Source: Liolophura sinensis (lineage: Eukaryota; Mollusca; Polyplacophora; Chitonida; Chitonidae). From it: a stretch of 64,000 nucleotides of DNA. A program made the translations under genes and the position numbers. The stretch covers positions 20,643,338 through 20,707,337 of the forward strand of contig NC_088302.1 of NCBI RefSeq assembly GCF_032854445.1, written 5' to 3'. Shown one piece after another: positions 38,446 to 50,700 of this stretch (its first letter is position 1; every line of letters starts with the position of its first letter). The notes beneath the pieces were generated by a model that saw nothing but the letters and a program-made list of their open reading frames with translations, ran no database searches and was not told the origin of the DNA.

Positions 38446-38697
38446 CCATCGATCTGATTGGCGACTGTACGTGCAGAGACTATGCATCAGCTTCCTACTC
38501 ATTGAAAACCATTTCAGATTGGTTGGTTTGAATTGAAGTCTTGGGTCAAGAGTAGTAGTCGATGACTTTCAGGCCCACAGAACATAATGATTGATCTGAT
38601 TAACAAAAATATACGTGTACAGACAAAAATAAGCTTTCTACTCGTCTAAAATCAATTCTGATTGGTTGATTTGATTTGAAGACTTGGGTATCAGCTG
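38446..38697. repeat. Two-copy tandem repeat, period about 141 bp
   Basis: tgattggttgatttgatttg, gaagacttggg near 38660 repeats ggttggtttgaattgaagtc, ttggg near 38520. The preceding atctgattggcgactgtacg and atctgattaacaaaaatata also pair. Confidence 0.6.
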
Positions 38698-38901
38698 ACG
38701 TGCTTATCAAACATCAAACATCATTTGAGCTTTTACTTATGATTGTGAAGGGTAATAAAAAGGCTAGACACATCCACACTGTAGCAATTGCAGACATTCT
38801 ACAATCGGCTCGCATGGCGGAAAGAAATACTTTTTTTACGTTTACCTCACTAATAATTAAATTGCCGTACAGTTAAGATACACAGACTGGGACATAGAAC
38901 A

Positions 38902-39099
38902 CCTCAAGCCCACTATCGCTGTAAATGTGGATAACGGCATACCTCAAGCCTACAATCGCTGTAAATGTGGATAATGGCATACCTCAAGCCTACAATCGCT
39001 GTAAATCTGGATAATGGCATACCTCAAGCCTACAATCGCTGTAAATCTGGATAATGGCATACCTCAAGTGTACAATCGCTGTAATTATAGATAATGGCC
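38902..39099. repeat. 40-bp tandem repeat, five copies
   Basis: Unit cctcaagcctacaatcgctg then taaatgtggataatggcata. The inner copies are nearly identical and the last is diverged. Confidence 0.95.
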
Positions 39100-39555
39100 A
39101 TTATAAATAATTATCATTGGACATGGGTTGAAGAGAACAACAGAAATTCATAAATAGCAATGAGAAAAATATGATATGTTACCTCAAACTAATATAATGT
39201 TTACATTGTACAAGGCAGTGTGCATGATCATGACAGCAATGGGATAACAGACATCGTTTCGTAAATTACTTTATAGGTGGATGGCATGGCTATAGCCATT
39301 AACTGCGTTCCTGTTTCTTGATTAAAGGCAGACGTCTATTTTTATTCATGTATAACAACCCTAAACACAACAGCTCTAGGAAACGCAAAGGAAATATATC
39401 ATTTGCGTGCGGATGAATATATATACATATACATACATATAAACAGTCTGATTATTTTCACCCGTATATATGTGTCCATTTAGCACTACGTGGCAGAGTC
39501 ATAAATTCTGCTAAGCACTATTAGTTAAGAATTGGACAATTTAACCGGTATATAT

Positions 39556-39557
<2 letters not shown>

Positions 39558-39617
<60 letters not shown>
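39558..39617. repeat. (TA)n microsatellite
   Basis: About 30 TA units, flanked by further TA-rich sequence near 39950-40030. Confidence 0.95.
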
Positions 39618-39619
<2 letters not shown>

Positions 39620-39623
<4 letters not shown>

Positions 39624-41543
39624 ACGTATACACCTAAACACTAGCAGGAACATGGACATGCCGCTGTGGGCTCAGTGATTATAAAGGTGGAATGTTGTGA
39701 GTACTGTCATTACACTGTAAAATGAAAGTGTTTAAATATAAAACACATTGTTTTGTAAATGCCTGGCAGATATTATTCTTTCAGAAAAAATGTGCTTTAT
39801 CGTAAACACTTTCGGCTTGTAATAATCTTACAGTGCACCGCTGGCCCGTCATCCCTAGCAGGATAATAAATTAGACGCGTCCCTCTCAAGCAAAATTACT
39901 TTAAATTTTATCTACTGCTCGATGTCACAACATTATAACGAGTATATGCAAATGCATGTATATATATATGTATATATGTGTGTATTTATATATGTACAAA
40001 AAAATATACATTTATATAGGTTATATACAGAAATACGCTGCACTGGGCCATGTGTGTACTGTTATAGACGATACACATTCACAGGTTCCCTTGACAAAAA
40101 CAGTTCGATTATCTCCCCAAACCCCTCACCCACCTAAATAGTCCCAATCTCATAACAATGTACAGTGAGTGCCCAATAGCATAAGGCAAATTCTTCTTTG
40201 ATGTCCCAGAATATTCGCATATATGTATACCTACCAGGAATAGTAGAAACCTGGGAATCGATTTCATAACTGCTTATGTAAATAAAAGTGACAAAAAATG
40301 GAATAGTCGAACGTATAAAACTCCTTTCATCAAACCATCTGTTGCCATGAGGGTATTTTTCTTCTTCTTTATTTCGTATTTTTTTTTAGATTTAACAGAA
40401 TATCCATGCATGTGTCGAGTTTATGGGTAAAAAAACAGTCATCCATACAGTATCGACGGCAAACAACCTGCATTATGTGAAGGGGATGTTTGGGACTTTG
40501 GTTTGGACGTATAGTTACCACAGGCCATGATTGAGCCCACGTAAAAACCAGACACGCAAAGCAGCAGATTTGTCCACATCATACGTTCATCCATATATAC
40601 ATATATACAAACAAAATTTAAGTTAGGCTTTCTGAAATAAATCTTCAAAAAATCCATTTACATGTTTTTTTTTCGTAAAAACGTTATTTAAGTTATAACG
40701 CCGTGAGTTTATGTGATTTGTGCGACAAGTTACAAATAATTTACTTATATATATACGACATTTTTGACCATAAACGCTGCGCTGTTTTACTGTTGCAAAT
40801 GAAGTGATTCAGAGATAAGACTGCACTTTTGATATCAGTTAACTATTACACGTATAAACAGGGATGAAGACTTTTCGTATGCTTTGGGATATAGACTGCT
40901 GCTCCAATTTGCCATGATCCTGGATTCACTCCGACATAAGATTTCACTTTTTACATCAGTTAACTATAAGGCCTTCAGGTAACAAGGAACATAGGGCTAG
41001 GGAAATGCGCATTGTCATGTATCATGATTTTAGAATGACTTATCCGATCGCACTTCTGATAGTCATTTTTACATACAATGGAGATAGTCACCAGTTGGTA
41101 TAGGGACCTACTTGAGATTTCATATGGATGTACTTCAGTTGTATGAGAGAGGGCAAGGTAATAGTTACAGTTAAGCTGTACAACATGCATGCATATTATC
41201 AAATATGGCAATACTGTTCTATATACATGATATTTATATGGACGTGTAAAAAATAAAACATCACCATGGCTGCTCGTAACAAAGAGCCGACGTGATTTGT
41301 TTGTGTTGAGGAATTTGGCGATATGAGGAGGCCGCCTTAACGCCAGGCTATACAAAGGCCAGCGCCATAAGGCTGCGTCTTTGTGGGGAGTTGGGTTGGG
41401 AGTGGAGATCTCAGGACAACACAAATAGGCTTAGGACTGGAGAAGAAACCATGTTAACCAAGAGTCGAGATGAAAAATCCAGGGATAAACTGGAGATATG
41501 TTCCGGGTCTGCCCAATAGCCTTGAACTGCTTGAGCCAGAAGC
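39620..41543. other. Trk 3' UTR or intergenic sequence
   Basis: Sequence following the Trk stop codon. The upper part is presumably 3' UTR. No other gene is recognised. Confidence 0.5.
40368..40373 (-). terminator. Candidate poly(A) signal AATAAA for the Trk gene
   Basis: This is the first AATAAA on the minus strand after the Trk stop codon that I found, about 1.17 kb below it. It would imply a 3' UTR from 41543 to about 40350. Nothing else confirms the site and no transcript end is visible. Confidence 0.2.
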
Positions 41544-41729
41544 TCAGGCTATCAGATCCAGGTAGGTAGGCTCAGATAAGCACATCTTATCCAGTTTAAG
41601 ACGAATCTCTTTCATGGTAAGCCGGTCTTGAGGCTGTCGCTTCCAACAGTCAAGCATAATAGCGTAAGCTTCCTCGGGGCAGTAGCGGGGGCATTCCAAC
41701 AGGTTGCCGTTCTGGATGTGCTGCAATAC
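41544..41729 (-). CDS. NTRK-like: Trk last exon: end of kinase and YLDLIA tail
   Basis: Residues 603-663, then TGA at 41546-41544. The acceptor is cacttttacccgcag before GTATTGCAG. It codes the end of the C-lobe, including [20 protein letters not shown], where the Arg of the last kinase subdomain is kept. It ends PTYLDLIA. Tyr658 corresponds to the PLC-gamma docking tyrosine (YLDxx) at the extreme C terminus of vertebrate Trks, and the tail between kinase and this motif is equally short. The stop directly after the motif supports this as the true terminal exon. Confidence 0.95.
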   Translation of the reverse strand, partial: VLQHIQNGNLLECPRYCPEEAYAIMLDCWKRQPQDRLTMKEIRLKLDKMCLSEPTYLDLIA

Positions 41730-44700
41730 CTGCGGGTAAAAGTGACACGGAAAGACGGCTCTTAGTATAAGCTTTTAACATAATTCATGTAATACTGCAC
41801 CAAAGTAAAATAACCTCAAAAACAATATCTGATATGTAATGTTGCTGAACCCTTATCCGAAAATAATTCCTACGTGTTCGATTTAGCGGTGTTCTTGTGA
41901 CGTCTTTTCCGTTTTCATTTCGAGACTTGCTGGTTTTCTCAAACCATAAATCAGACCGCCGTCATGTAACCGAAAAATTCTCCACTACGGTGTTAAATAC
42001 CATTCAAATATATAAAGAAAATATTGTCGCTGTAAGGTTTTTTATTCATACATATCATACCACAATTCAAATTGTGTGTCTTACGAAATCTATCGAAGCT
42101 GCGGACCTTTTTCCTCGATGTATGCTAAAATATCGCGTGCTAAAATATCGATAATTTAAAATGAGCCCGAAATTATTCCAAACGGTAGGGAATCAAGTTT
42201 ACACGACTCGGGCATACACGACTCGGGCAACTCACACAAGATGACAAAGAGCTTACCACAAAAACTGCATTTATATCGTGGCACCTGAACTATACATCCT
42301 CATGTTTTATGAATTGTGAAAGTAAGAAAAAGATATAAGAAAATACATACCTCGTGATTGGATAGCTCGTACCAGGGTTGTTTGCCGTAAGTGAAAATTT
42401 CCCACATTACGACACCGAAACTCCACGCGTCCGACTCGACAGTGAACTTCCGGTACATGACGCTCTCCGGAGGCATCCATCTCACAGGTAACATCGTACT
42501 GCCACCAACCTTAAAATTTATGGGTGAATATTGAATTCGTTTCTGCATTACAAGACAACGATACAGAATTTTAGTCATTGACTTAGTTTGCCCTATAGCA
42601 ATTAAACGTTACAAGCCTATGGAGATGTCACCCAGGCCACGGGATCACTAAGCGAGTTTAGATTTAAGTCAAAATTTCCATATACTTTAAAATTGTTATT
42701 TCTTCCGTAACAAGGTCAAATTATTGGTTTAGAACCTAAATTCTGGTTTAAGATAAATTTCAGCTAAAATAACGGAAATGAACGTACAAAGTTTAATGAC
42801 TGAAAATTTGACTTAAATGTTAGATCGTTTCGTGATCCGGGGCCAGAAGGTAAACCCCTGACTCTAAAACTAGTGTCGCTTTGATCATTTATTGTTTAAT
42901 TTGTTTGGTGCTTAACGTGCCCACATATTCGTAGTGGTACCTTACCGGAAAGTCATGCTCGATGCCACCATACAGGTATGATATAAGAGCAGCACAGATT
43001 CCAAAACCAGATCAGCGACTACTTTGTGACGCCCGCAACTTTGTAACGGTATAATCAATTATAACAGTCTATATGGTATAGTCGAACAACATTTGGCAAT
43101 TAAAATCAGGGCGTGCTAAGCTTTATGAACCAATATAAATGTATGTATACATAACTCCAGATATACGATATACATGATGGTACAGTGTTTAGTACTAATG
43201 CCTTTATCAGGGTACACATATTGTATAAATCAGCTGAGGATGACAAACATTATGCTGAAATATGGAACGCTCTGCCGTACTCGTGGTTGCGTCTGTTACA
43301 ATATACATTAAACTGCATGTAGTCTGTGGGAGGTATGCATGGATTTGGGACAAAGTTCTATATGGGGTCGATTCCACAATGCCATTTCTGACTTGTTATT
43401 TTTTTAAACCTCGACACAATGCTTAGTGTTTGGTTCGAAAATTTGACATTTTTGTCTAGGTAACATTTATATAGGGTTGTCAAAATTTTAATTTCTATAG
43501 CCCCCCAAATAATGTCTGGAATTGTATTTCAAGTTTTAACTTAAGTCCGAAATGGCCTTGTGGAATCAGCCCTTGATATCTCTATATGCATACTTACCCT
43601 GTAGTAATCCGTGCTATACACATCCCGTAACATGCCAAAGTCGCCGATCTTCACTTTGAGTTTGTCTCCAACCAAGCAGTTCCGCGTGGCCAGATCTCTG
43701 TGGACGAAGTGCTGAGAAGCCAGGTACTCCATACCGATGGAAATCTGCAGGGCGATGTGAAGTAACTGGGGTATTGTCAACTGCTCTATGTTTATATGAC
43801 CTTTGCAAAGAAAGGCTGCGTCGGGACCATTTCGCCTGCGAAAACCAAAACACATTTTGTGTGTGTGTGTGTTAGAACGAATGAATGATTGGGGTTTAGC
43901 ACCACATTGGGGCCAATTCAGTAATGCATATGATGATTTGTGTTAGATATGTCTAGGTTGGAGGAACTGCCACTACGTCTAAGAATAATATGTAGGTTGT
44001 AGGTAAGTGGGAGGAACCTTCGTATGCCTTTATCCATGCCGTCTCAGACAGTGTAGTCTGTTGTTCTTTGCTGTATAAGGGTGCATTTTAACTGCGGTAC
44101 TATAGCAGAAAACAAGTTTAGATCTATTTTCTTTAGTCGACTGGGGTTTTCCGCCTTACATACGAATTATTCCATGTACTGCACACGTACTTTTGTAAAA
44201 GGGTACGTAAAGTGATTGCATTTAAATCAGATAATAATAGTTTCAGATACGGTTTCCAGTGCTCTTTTTCCTGATGCTCATTTCATTTTACTTGGTCCTT
44301 TAATCTATTTATCTGATAGCATCGCTGACGATAAGGCTATTCTGCTTATGCAAAACGTCTGTTCGAAGAGCCCCCATCGACATTAGGCCTAGCTAATGGT
44401 GTCAGGTCATTCATGATTATGATAGCCATTTTGGTATCATTTTAAAAACTTAAAATTTAAAAGCAGCATAACATCTAAGCTGCCATTAAACCTTATTTCT
44501 AGCTAACCGGCATAATGTAAGCGGACATTACAGCAGATCACGCTATAAACGGCTTGATGCAAACAGACAATACAGCACTATAAACATCACACTATAAACG
44601 ACACATAAATACACATTATAGCAAATCACGTATGAACTGAATCGCTGAATCTCCAAACTGCCTCGTTCTCAAATTCACGGTCTTATTAATAAATGATCGA

Positions 44701-47700
44701 TCAACAGCATTACTCTTGCAGAAAGCCACCGCTTTTATAAACACTCAAAGACCACAGATTTTGTTATGTTCTCACTCTTATGCTGCGATGGCCAGCTGTT
44801 GCATTCGATCTGTTGTTTGCACAGCCGATGTATGGGCGGGTAAGTGCAAAACAATTACACTCGGCGGTTTCTGAGAATTGACTTCAAGCGAATAGAAACA
44901 AACAATGATGCAAATGTCAGAGGAAAGACAAGTGAAAACGATATGCTAAACTACTTGTGAAAGCCTTACTCCCTTTTTTAGTTTTTGTTTTGGACTAAAC
45001 AAAATGCCGAGTTCCATGTTTTGCTTAATGGACCCCTTCAGCTGTATCAATTGCGTACAAAATGTAATCCCTACAAAATTTACCATAGAAACCAAGTATT
45101 TATCTATATTTTATAGGGACCATGAATATGTTTGGACTTGGTTTCCAATAATTTTCAACTGACGCTGAATTATTTTGTATTTTCTTTCAAGTAAGGGTAA
45201 AAGAAAACTGTTGCATTCCACCGTTTTTGCTGTTCGTGTTAGTTTTAAGATATTTAAGGACGAATAATAAAGCCACTTTCAAATAGGTGTTAAAGTTTCA
45301 TGAAGTGCTTAAGTTTCAATCATTGAGTTCATTTAAAATTCTCCGAGTTCAAATTAGCCTTTTCGTGTGCTGTTTTGAGTGTGTGACTGAATTTAACCTG
45401 ATTATAGGTGGTCACGTGCCCTACCACGATAGTGTTATGTATCATTACCTACTTTAGCCCTGTCTGTTAGGTTGGAGGTTTTCGACAATCAAACCCTCAT
45501 TCTACACGAAACATTACGAAGCGTGGCGAATGTCATGAAAGTGTTATTGTCGTTGTTGGCGCCTATGCCTACTCAACAGCGCCTGGGATTTTAGTGATGC
45601 AAAGCTCTTTTATCTTTCAGTTTTTAAATATAAAAATGTAGTGGCAGCTCTGGGAATTACGCTTCCGTGTTTATCCCCAGGGGTATCTCTGAGGGTTCAT
45701 ATGTGTACTGCGTTGAGTGAGGTGACATGTAGCTTGTTAGCACTGTAGACCTATTAGCCGCCGGGCGTATAAGTGAAATATTCTTGAGTATGACGTAAAA
45801 CACCAATCAAATGATTTCTCTCGATATTTGCTTCCATAAATCACTTTGTCAAACGTTTGTCTTTCTGTAATTTGTATCTCTGACTGATCTTTCACCGCCA
45901 TGAAAATTACCAATAAAACGTGTGTTCTAGAAATTCACAATACAGAATACTTCAAAATGCTGAGTAAACCCAGAGCAGCGACGACACTTTGGTAGTTGGC
46001 AAGAAGTTGCGGTGAAAATTCGACTTATTATCTCGCCCTAATGGTCCTGACGTATGGGAGTGGCAAGTATAGAATTTCACTTGAAGACGGGAGCTGTCTG
46101 TCATATTGACATTCACGGTTGCTGTAATAAGGGGGAAAAATGAGAAGGTCGTGGAGAACAGCTGCTGTAGTATATGATTTCACTGAAAGACATTCAGGGC
46201 AAATATGTGAGGAGATATAAAAAGCACACGTCAACATAAAAACGACACAAAAACACGGTCAAAATTAAACACCCTTCCAAAAGCACTTCAGCGCGTAAAT
46301 AGGGCTTCTTTCATTCTTTTTCTCGCGTTTTTGTTCCAATCTAATTTGTGCGGCCAATAAAGCTTTTTTGACGACATTGGTATCCTATTTACTCATCAAT
46401 TTGCGACAGACTTCCAGTTCACATTACATTGACGTCACGGATCACATACAAGGTTTGCTTCATTGGCAATCTTTGTCCCTAACAACAATTAGAGAGAGAT
46501 AGAGTAACGAAGGCCCGTCTTGATCTGCACGAAGGAGTCTGTAGCATCTGGCAGGTCCACCGATACCAAGCCATATGCGGCTGAACATTACTTGTTATAC
46601 GAAAACATATTTCATATGAAACACTTGACTCATTTTTGTTCATGCGGACATTTTAAAGAACTTTTAAAATTTAAATGTCGGTACACAGTGGTTTGTACTT
46701 TTACACGTCTGTGATTTGAATTTTTTTAATACATAAAACCACAGATGCTGGTAGAATTATGAACGCTTTCAAGTTTTCTCCCGGGGATATTTCTCGGTTC
46801 AGATGTGTAATTCGTTAAGTTAAGAACACATCTTGTTGTGCTAGCTGTATTTTAGACTCTTTGAGGATGAAAGTCGCTCAAGTAAATCATCTCGTAATTT
46901 CTGAATTAAGGAACCTCTTCTCTTCCCTCGCAAGATGTACTTTGCTACGAAGCACAAGCACATACATGCTATTAAAGCATCAGAGAAACCAAGCCATTGT
47001 GCCAGTTAACTCATAAACCTCCTGACACAAGGCAGCAGCCGAGACCAGCTGTTATCTGGATTGAAACAGGCGGTCTCATTGCCCGCGAGGTAATAGTTTC
47101 AAATGAAGCCGTTGATGCGACTCGTCCAGCCAAAGCTGTTGTCAGCCAAGTCTCCGTCACGATCGATACACTGAAGGAATTGTTTTACCAAATATTACGA
47201 TTTGCTTTATTGGTGTATTCTCAAGAGACACGGCTAGCAAATTCTTATGAATTTTAGCACCAAGGTGGTTTTCTCTAACAGCACATTTTAAAGTATTAAT
47301 GTGAGACCTTTACATACTCTGGTCCATATGTCTTGATCCATATCTTGACATATCTGTATATAACCATTTACCCTAGACTTGGCATGAACGAAAACTGCAC
47401 GAAAATATTACTGTTGATTTGAATAAAATACGAACTAAGAAAAAGAGTATCACAAGTTGCGTGCTATTTCTGCTTGTTGATGACCTCTATATGACTTGTC
47501 AAGCAAACCAGTATCTGCGCGGCTCAAATGGCGACCAATTTTTCAAGACGTTAATTAAAGGATGGTTAGTGCGTGAGTAAGACATGCTGCAAACGCACAG
47601 CAACTGGAGACTAACAACGGAACCGCTGAAGTCATACGTCCACGTCTTATCTCTGTACATTGTGCTACATGTTGCAGCGTGTCAACGGTGGGCATCAAAT

Positions 47701-50700
47701 CTAACCTCGATACAATCTCTGGAAATCCAATCATTTGATCCCTAAATCGGGTAATTCCGCCAAATAAATCAATACAACGTGAAGTGTTACAATGTTTCAA
47801 TAAACCGGCAGCTCTTGTATCAGCTTATGCAGACCGACGCTGAAAACAAAAAACCGGTTGACCTTGATCAGTGAGAACTTTCGCTCCTGATTACATGTTT
47901 GATTAATTTGACATGTATGAAAAAAAAATTAGTGAAAGCTTAAATAATTTAAAAAATAAAAAGCTGTACAAAAATGTTAACAACGTCATGTTCAGTTCAG
48001 AAAAAAACGCCTAATTTGAAAAACTTAAGCTCATCAACATGCCCTCTCGTGTAATCAATGCACAGCAACCAACAGGTCGTAATCTCTGGCAATTTCTTTG
48101 ACAAATCTTAGGGATAAATATGAAGCAAATGACAGGGTCACTGAAGTTCAGTTGGCAACATATCTTATAAGGAGGACTAAGTGAAGCTGCAAGCATAAAG
48201 GATTTTGTTGGAGGAGGGCGTGGGTGGAAGGTAAAGACAGAGAAAACTCGCCATCGGGGGAAACATAAACCTTTGGTGGATTCGGCCCTAGCCAAGCGCC
48301 CCAGGGTACTTGTTTTTGCTCTGTAGTACCACTAATAAAGGCGAGTAGCTTTCGTGCATCTGTCAATATCTGGCGGATGTTTGAAGACAGGCGGTTTACC
48401 GGAAGAGCGTGAACGGGTCGTGCTAGCCGAATGATTATCTCATTACTCGGCTGGACATAGGTAAGCCTTGGGTGCGGAAGACGCTTGACCACAATCCAGA
48501 TTGGAAAGTTAGTGGTAGCCATCATCGATTTTCACAACTTCATCTCTCCTAATTTGGTAATTAAAAAAGCAGACAGTCAGTGATTTGGTCGTCTTAGCCT
48601 CTGGTCTTTCCGGTCAGAAATGATGTACGGGCCTCCAAATAAACGATCTGACCTCGGTTCATCAGTTCCTATTTCCCACGCTGCATTCATCACGTTGTAG
48701 GCCAAATGTAGATGCTTAGCCAGCAGCCTTCAATAGGAAAGACCCCGTTGCTATGGCCAGCGCAAAGTGGAATATCATAGTGTGATAAAACGCCGTGAGA
48801 TTTTACATGTGATATTCATCGCATGGCGGGTAAATTCGATACGTGATATCACGTTATCATGATCAGTTAAAGATAATGCAGGATAATCAGATGCTTTCAG
48901 ATACCAACATGGCCACACAGCTCTATTGCAAACCACCAGACCATTGTGTTCAACCATGAAGGCCGAGATAATGAACCATACAGAACTATCTATACGAAAT
49001 ATATTAGATCTCAAGGCTTGATATTACATTCAAAATAAGGCACGTTATTTATTAACATGTTTTTCTAGACATGTACCTGTATGGATAGTGTACTTTTTAC
49101 CACAATATACACATACGTAAAACATAGTAGATACATTTAATTAGGCCTACATCTGTCCTCCAAAAAAAAAACCAAACTGTTTCTTGATTCAAGCATGCTC
49201 TTCGCCACCATATGACTGAAACACTATCAATTCGGCGCAAAGCATAGTCCATCTATTCATTTATCCTATCTGTACGTGGGAAAGTCTTTCAGCAGCCTGT
49301 GTGATGAACGTGGATTTTCCCCCAGGCTCTGCCCGGTTTCCTCTCACTGTAACGCTGGCCCCCGTCGATTAGGTAAAATATTCTTGCGTAAGACGTTAAA
49401 CACCAATCAAATAAATAAATAAATTCATCTTGTCGATTCACAATGAGTACGGTCACAGTTTCTCTTTATTCTGTATGATGATGCTGGGAAATGAACGTGA
49501 CTTGCACACAAATGAGTTCTATTGCACTAATTATTCTCGCGCCCATGCACCGTATGATCATGCCATGTACCTGGCTTACTGAACAAAGGCGTGCCCCTCC
49601 GCGCAGCACAGTGTACGGTGTGGTGTGTTTGAAACAAGCTTTTCTTAGATATTTTGTGGTGAGTTTGGTTCATTGGATGGTTTCTGTATATTCCGAGCTT
49701 GTCTTGAAAATATCTGTCTACTGTATCAAATCGGTCTCATTTAAAAGGTGCCACCTAACTGCAGGATTACGTTCGACACCAACCATGACATCTCATCCAG
49801 TGTTAGCTTGCCGACAGAGGGTCGACCAGGGCTCGAGATAGCCCTATATAAGAACAAAGGCGCAGACAAGAACCTGAAACATCGTTTGTGTGAAATCTCA
49901 AATAATTTCAAGGCCCAGGACCTCAGTATTCGAGACCAAAGCTCTGAAGAGAATGGAGGACTTTCTTGAAAAGTTTAACCTTAAACAAATACAAAGGATG
50001 AAATTGTCTGAGGTTTACTGCAAATGTTCAAAATACCGAATCAAAAAAAACAAAACAAACAAACAAATAAACAAACACAAAAAATGACATCCTCATCACT
50101 CCTTCATGTCTTACCTCAAAAAGTTGTTCAGATCCCCGCTTTCCATGTACTCGAATATCATAATCAAAAGGTTGTCTTCCGCGCATACACCGTAAAAAGT
50201 GACGATGTTTTCATGCTGCAGGTTTGTAAGGAGTTCCGCTTCTCGCTCAAAGTCTCGTTTCGTGTCCTCGCTCTCGCTGTCTTTCAGAGCTTTAATGGCC
50301 ACCACGGTGGAGTCGTCTTCTTCGGTCAGGTGTTCACAGACTCCAAGGTACACACGGCCAAAAGCACCTTCCGCAAGTTCACGGATAAACCGGATGTTAC
50401 TTTTTCTGATATAATTAACGCCTGGGAAAAATTATAAAGAAACCATCTGGATTATTTGGTAAGAATGCGTGATTGAATGGGATATAATTGACATTGACCG
50501 TATTTCAGCGATATCATGTCGAGAATGCACTGGAAACAGGAAACAGTATTAGGAATTCCACATTACTTAGTAAGAATTCTTATTATCAAGAGAAACCAAT
50601 ATGCATAATGCGAGCAAAGATGTTATAGCCCCACATCATATATTTTTATAACTTTTTGCCCATCAAATCCCACGAAATGACATCTAATGATTTAGTTATT

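Larger units (their letters stand above)
43836..50114 (-). other. Trk intron 5 (6.3 kb) in the kinase domain
   Basis: Largest intron in the window, between the N-lobe and catalytic-loop exons. It holds two partial SINEs (45756-45815, 49272-49425) and one unrecognised minus-strand frame at 48148-48525. A loosely repetitive AT-rich stretch lies at 44500-44640. No recognisable coding exon was seen in the remainder. Confidence 0.8.

Noticed and set aside
41975-42020. Possible diverged SINE tail in Trk intron 7
   Set aside because: Weak match only to the 3' end; too eroded to delimit.
49748-49969. Plus-strand frame with a protein-like start ([13 protein letters not shown])
   Set aside because: Short, on the strand opposite to Trk, no recognised family and no convincing splice pair.
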